NCBI RefSeq assembly: GCF_043641665.1 | Contig: NC_092192.1 | Location: 2,292,001-2,356,000 of the forward strand | DNA: 64,000 nucleotides | Direction of reading: 5' to 3' | Origin: Enoplosus armatus | Taxonomy: Eukaryota; Chordata; Actinopteri; Centrarchiformes; Enoplosidae | Part shown: positions 24,401 through 64,000 of the stretch, one piece after another | How the letters are laid out: each line of letters opens with the position of its first letter | Position numbering within the stretch: position 1 is the stretch's first letter | Translations under genes and position numbers: made by a program | Notes under the pieces: model-generated | The model's input: the letters and a program-made list of their open reading frames with translations, nothing else | What the model was told of the DNA's origin: nothing | Databases searched by the model: none

Positions 24401-25035
24401 CATACTTGTACTTTACATTTCCATGCTACTTTATACTTCTACTCCACTAGATTTCAGAGAGGAATATTGTGCTTTTTACTTCACTGCATTTATTTGACAC
24501 TCAAAGTGACAAGTTGCCTTTTACATAAAAACATATATGTTTGTTATTATGGAGTATTATATTACTAGCATACCCAAAAGTATACAAACCATCTAAAATT
24601 AGCTCCATGTTGATTAACTACAACATTACATTCAGTAGCGATAAAGACAGAATAGAATATTTTATAATAACAGGAGTACATTTCCTTTGGATACTTTAAG
24701 TACAGTTTGCTGATAACGCTTTTCTATAACAGGTAACACTTTGAACTAGTATTTTAAGACTATGGTATTTCTACTTTTACTTAAGTAAAGCATCGGAGTA
24801 CTCCTTCCACCACTGTATAAAAGCTCAACTACAAACAGGCTCGTGTAAACGCTTCTCACATGGTGTCAACATGCCCGGTTAGCTAACGTTAGCTAACATG
24901 CTAACGTGCCGCTCCGTCCCACACTTACTCCTCTATCCTTGGGTTGTATTTCTTGATGAACTTTTTCTTCATCTTCTTCCGGTCCTGGTTGTAATCAAAC
25001 GTCTTTCTCTTGCCTGACTTCTTGGCTTTCGGCAT
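18306..25035 (-). CDS. NOP16: NOP16 nucleolar protein (complete, 5 exons)
   Basis: A complete gene on the - strand: join of 25035-24929, 23480-23372, 22114-22045, 20424-20318 and 18449-18306, 178 codons plus TAG. This is the same length as human NOP16 as I recall it. The protein is strongly basic at the N-terminus (MPKAKKSGKRK, KKMKKKFIKK; nucleolar-targeting type). It carries the family landmarks NPRIE, IRNAWD, EMGLSFDPNR, TKPYVLS, LEEEASRPEK, LIEYTQYMI, HKDDYKAMARDEKNYYQDTPKQI and a final YKRCHPEHY helix. NOP16 acts in the nucleolus in assembly of the pre-60S ribosomal subunit. Phases close without frameshift, and all introns have GT/AG ends. The ATG has A at -3. It lies convergent to ARL10 and divergent from GRK6. 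Confidence 0.97.
18450..20317 (-). other. NOP16 intron 4
   Basis: 1.9 kb. It holds a patch of the TTAGC/GCTAA-rich repeat type (about 18920-19220). A C/D-box-like pair near 19278-19190 was judged to be chance. No gene is seen. Confidence 0.6.
20318..20424 (-). CDS. NOP16: NOP16 exon 4
   Basis: The acceptor GAGCAG was chosen over an upstream AG (GTCGAG) because only it keeps family length between YVLS and LEEEAS. It encodes the acidic EEEASRPEKDSK and LIEYTQYMIREHKDDYK. The donor gtaaga is at 20317. Confidence 0.95.
20425..22044 (-). other. NOP16 intron 3
   Basis: 1.6 kb of AT-rich intron. I see no repeat, RNA gene or exon that I can support. Confidence 0.6.
22045..22114 (-). CDS. NOP16: NOP16 exon 3
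   Basis: A short 70-nt exon with acceptor TTGTAG and donor gtaagt. It encodes a glycine/basic linker followed by the conserved TKPYVLS. It leaves one base for exon 4. Confidence 0.93.
22115..23371 (-). other. NOP16 intron 2
   Basis: 1.26 kb of AT-rich intron. An 88-codon open frame at 22693-22959 (+) has no recognisable domain or splice context, and I treat it as chance. Confidence 0.6.
23372..23480 (-). CDS. NOP16: NOP16 exon 2
   Basis: The acceptor CTCCTCAG precedes 23480. A second AG seven bases downstream was rejected because the first keeps the family spacing between PRIE and IRNAWD. It encodes DPQIRNAWDDKKSM and the conserved EMGLSFDPNRTVPIKK. The donor gtaagt is at 23371. Confidence 0.96.
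23730..23790 (-). mobile_element. LINE 3'-tail fragment (inverted)
   Basis: ATCAGAATCAGAAATGCTTTATTGATCCCCGGGAGGAAATT, read in pieces, is the reverse complement of the tail at 33735-33765 (TTTCC..CCGGGGATCAATAAAGTATTTCTGATTCTG). In both copies it ends in a TTCTGA repeat. Confidence 0.65.
24350..24820 (+). repeat. Dispersed repeat family C, copy 2 (longest)
   Basis: It begins GTAACAAAGTACATTTAGTA and contains ACTTCTACTCCACTAGATTT and CACTGCATTTATTTGACA. It ends with CTTAAGTAAAGCATCGGAGT and a CTTCCACCACTG tail. The last part is the mirror of the beginnings of other copies (GATGGAAGTAGATCCTTTACTT at 13447). Confidence 0.7.
24929..25035 (-). CDS. NOP16: NOP16 exon 1 (start)
   Basis: The ATG reads from 25035 in the context AAAC-ATG. 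35 codons of lysine/arginine-rich N-terminus end NPRIE plus two bases; the donor gtaagt follows at 24928. The next exon supplies one base to make Asp. Confidence 0.97.
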
Positions 25036-25142
25036 GTTTGTGGTTTTTCTGTGTTTTCACGGCACAGCGGAGGTTTGCTGGTTGTTGATGGTGATGAGGA
25101 CGCAACGTGCAGCAACAGGAAGCAAACGTTTGTTTTGTTCCG

Positions 25143-25152
25143 GTCATGTGAC
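25143..25152. promoter_or_regulatory. E-box-like site upstream of NOP16
   Basis: GTCATGTGAC, 108 bp upstream of the NOP16 ATG, next to CCGGAA (ETS core). NOP16 is known as a MYC-responsive gene in mammals, but this core is CATGTG, not the preferred CACGTG, so the link is only suggestive. Confidence 0.3.
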
Positions 25153-25329
25153 TACAGGCCGCGCCTCTTTTAACCTTTGACCTCTCAGTTTCGAGTTTTT
25201 TTTTAATTTAAAAATAAAAAACTGATAAGCTGACAGCAGTCACCAATACATCAATACAAATATAAATATATATGATAACAAATATATATATTCTACATTA
25301 TATATTCTATTTATATTCCACATATTTGT

Positions 25330-25416
25330 TGTCAAAACAATAGCATCTTCAGACCACGGCAAATTCCTTGTAATGTATGTTACTTGGCAATAAACAGTTT
25401 CTGATTCTGATTCTGA
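25330..25416 (+). mobile_element. LINE 3'-tail fragment
   Basis: ATTCCTTGTAATGTATGTTA, then ACTTGGCAATAAA, then three TTCTGA-type units. This resembles the 3' end of teleost non-LTR elements, where the short tandem tail replaces poly(A). The 5' part is absent. Confidence 0.6.
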
Positions 25417-27425
25417 TATGCGATCGATCATCTCAGCCTTAAAATGTTTTTTGGAAGATGGCTCAAAGTCAATGGCATGAAGCAGTACTACAGCAAACAA
25501 TTATTTATTTGATCAATCAGACAGAAGCAAAAATACACAAGTTATCCTGAGAATTCATTACTTTGGCTCTCCCTGTCCATCAGGTGACTCCTGAGATGCC
25601 GAGTTAATGCTTGGAAACAGCTGCAGCTGCTGCTTTTATCCTCTAGATGTCAGTCTGGTTAAAACAATATCTCACAAGCTGCAGACTCGCGTAATTCAGA
25701 CAGACAGCAGCAGGGTCAAATGAACACCAGGGCCTGTATCCATCAAACCTTTACTCCTCTACGACTCTCAAACACCAGAATGAAATGCTCTTCCGTTGAA
25801 GAGGGCTCCAGAGGTCTCTGAAGCCCGTTTGGGTCCTTTGAATTTTCATAATTATCTGCGCTTGACGTACTAAATTGTCCTTATTATATGTCTTTTAGCC
25901 TTTGTAGCTCTGAACTGTTCAGGTCAGCTGAAGACTCTGAGGCAGGATGAGGATTGTCTCCAAGTGGAAGTTTGGTCCAGAGAGTGAGTTTTGAAAGGCA
26001 AATCCAGGAGAAGCGATCACTGCAGATACTAATCAATAACTCTATCAACCCCTCTGCCTGACATGAGCAGCTGTCGTCATTCTGCACAACACAACAGAGA
26101 GAGTCTTTCTTAATGCACCTTTAATGCACCACGGCGTTTTCATTGATCTGTGCAGGGAAATCCACTTTCTGCAGAGAGAGAGAGAGATGAGCCATAAAGA
26201 GCAGCATCTCTGGAGTCAGAAATCTATTGATTGCTGGATTTGTAACAGTGCATTAATTTTGATTGATACATCCAGGGACACCACAGCCTCTTTGGCCCTC
26301 ATGAAGAATTGGATTTCATTCATAGTGATTTAAATATTGTGACCTATGTCATCGTGAAACACAAATTAAGTGGTTGGGAATATTTTTATTGGCTGGATAA
26401 TTAGCACTTGATCAATCAGGTACAGAGAAGAAGTGAATCAAACATGAGGTTTACTGCCAAACTCATAACTGTGGAACCTCTTGGGAAGTCTTAAAACATG
26501 AAGATCGTAAAATACCATAAATTATAAATAATAATAAATAATAATACCACAACATAAAATGGTGGGTATATTAAGATGATTTGAAATAGCAATAGCAAAA
26601 AGCTAGCATGTTTTGGCTATTTCAAAGCTGTATCCAGCAATGATAGCCCATTTTAGCCATGCTAGCAGGCTAGGTCTATAATAGGCTGCCATTGTTTTTT
26701 TTTAGCATTTTGCTGAGGGAATGACTGAGATTTTGGGAAGGACTATACCCTCTATTAACTCATTAAACACAACAAATAAATACAACAATGACACAAACAT
26801 AGCAGCAATTAAAAATTAATTAATTAAAACATGATAGAGATCAACTTACTAGCTTATTTAGGAGCTTTCAACCACAGTTCACAGTTAAAAGTCTCAGTCA
26901 TCTCCGGTAAAAGCTCCAGAAAAATGTTTGAAAACTACTATTTCCAAGGTCACTAACAGTACTGGAGGTTTCTGTTCATATGCTTAGCTTAATGTTTATC
27001 TTCCACTGTACTGCATAGTAACATTTGAGAACCATGTCATTTAACCAAGATAAATACAATCATTTCACTAGCATTCAGCAGCTACAGCTAGCTATAGCCT
27101 CCCATCAAGGCAGTTGTACTTTTTTGAATGCTAACGATCATTTAATCAGGTTAAAATACAGAACTGATCATAGTAAGGCTGCTATCCAGCACTGTAGCCT
27201 AGAAGATACTGATTTAACTTTAGATGTGTCATGTTTTAGCTTTTAAGGTGAAATAAATCATCTATAGCAAAATACACTGTGGAGCTAGCTTAAAAACGAG
27301 GCGGGAAGTCCGAGCAGAGTGATACCTCTCTTCTGTTGTCTTTTATTAAACGGCATTTTTACAACAGAGTGAGAAGTCGGAGTTTCTCCTTATCTCTGAC
27401 AGCAGCTTCAGGGCGGGGAGACTGA

Positions 27426-27476
27426 GGGGGGAGGAGGAGGAGGAGGAGAAAGAGGAGGAGAAGAAAGAGGAGGAGA
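27426..27476 (+). repeat. GGA/GAA purine tract in the probable GRK6 5' leader
   Basis: A nearly pure purine run of GAG, GGA and AGAAA triplets, about 205-255 bp before the GRK6 start codon. It lies in a GC-rich stretch that is probably promoter or 5' UTR. Confidence 0.8.
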
Positions 27477-27681
27477 CAGGGCAGAGGAGGGGTGCGGACT
27501 GTTACCGGACAGGACTGTGTGAAAGCAGAAACGGAGGGTTAATTTTTCCTCCTTGGCTGGACGGTGGGAGGAGGTGGTGGACGGTGTTTAAGGAGGATAA
27601 ACTGAGCTTGAAGTCGCCGGGGGGTGGGGGGGACCAGGAGCCCCGTCTGCTGCTGCTGCTGTAACCCCAGACAGCATCAAC

Positions 27682-64000
<36,319 letters not shown>

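Larger units (their letters stand above)
23481..24928 (-). other. NOP16 intron 1, largely repeat
   Basis: It contains an inverted LINE-tail fragment (23730-23790) and a long copy of repeat family C (24350-24820). GCTAAC-rich sequence (24878-24910) abuts the exon 1 donor. Confidence 0.65.
25036..27681. promoter_or_regulatory. NOP16/GRK6 divergent intergenic region
   Basis: 2.65 kb between the two start codons. The NOP16 side (25036-25200) has an E-box-like GTCATGTGAC at 25143-25152 next to CCGGAA (ETS-type on the - strand), and no TATA box. The middle is AT-rich with a LINE tail (25330-25416). The GRK6 side (about 27380-27680) turns GC-rich, with a GC box GGGCGGGG at 27411-27418 and a GGA tract. 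No HIGD-type gene, which is the human head-to-head partner of NOP16 as I recall, is visible here. Confidence 0.5.

Overview
This window is vertebrate genomic DNA, almost certainly from a ray-finned (teleost) fish and probably a percomorph. Coding sequence is split into small exons with GT/AG introns. CA/GT microsatellites are dense, and many interspersed repeats are of kinds I know from teleost genomes. There is no bacterial, phage or plasmid signal and no CRISPR array. Three protein genes can be reconstructed exon by exon with consistent splice phases.

(1) ARL10, an ARF-like small GTPase, + strand. Its last three exons lie at 1750-1933, 6351-6526 and 9484-9657, giving 177 codons. The first exon must lie upstream of base 1. 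(2) NOP16, a nucleolar ribosome-biogenesis factor, - strand, complete in five exons between 25035 (start) and 18306 (stop), encoding 178 aa. (3) GRK6, a G-protein-coupled receptor kinase, + strand. Twelve exons run from the ATG at 27682 to the window end and encode residues 1-372. The rest of the kinase domain and the C-terminal tail lie beyond 64000.

Layout: ARL10 and NOP16 are tail to tail across 8.6 kb of repeat-rich sequence (9658-18305). NOP16 and GRK6 are head to head, with start codons 2.6 kb apart (25036-27681) and a GC/GGA-rich GRK6 leader. About 31 kb of the window is GRK6 introns; introns 1 (7.8 kb) and 2 (12.2 kb) are the largest. The three products do not form one pathway: vesicle/GTPase biology, 60S ribosome assembly and receptor desensitisation. 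The linkage is a syntenic block related to human 5q35, not an operon.

The rest is introns and intergenic DNA holding transposon fossils: a LINE reverse-transcriptase tail at 10205-10625, a Tc1/mariner DD34E transposase fragment at 40600-40975, a perfect 18-bp foldback at 53883-53925 and a 30-bp foldback at 6586-6762. At least five dispersed repeat families recur within the window, sometimes inverted. Many CA/GT, GGA, AAT and CCGT microsatellites are present. I found no convincing tRNA, rRNA or snoRNA gene and no evidence for a wholly new genetic system. The more notable points are the non-canonical G3 motif of ARL10, complementary CA/GT repeats and a splice-donor-adjacent GT tract in GRK6 intron 3, a CpG-dense unexplained segment at 15235-15570, and the sharing of repeat families among the loci.
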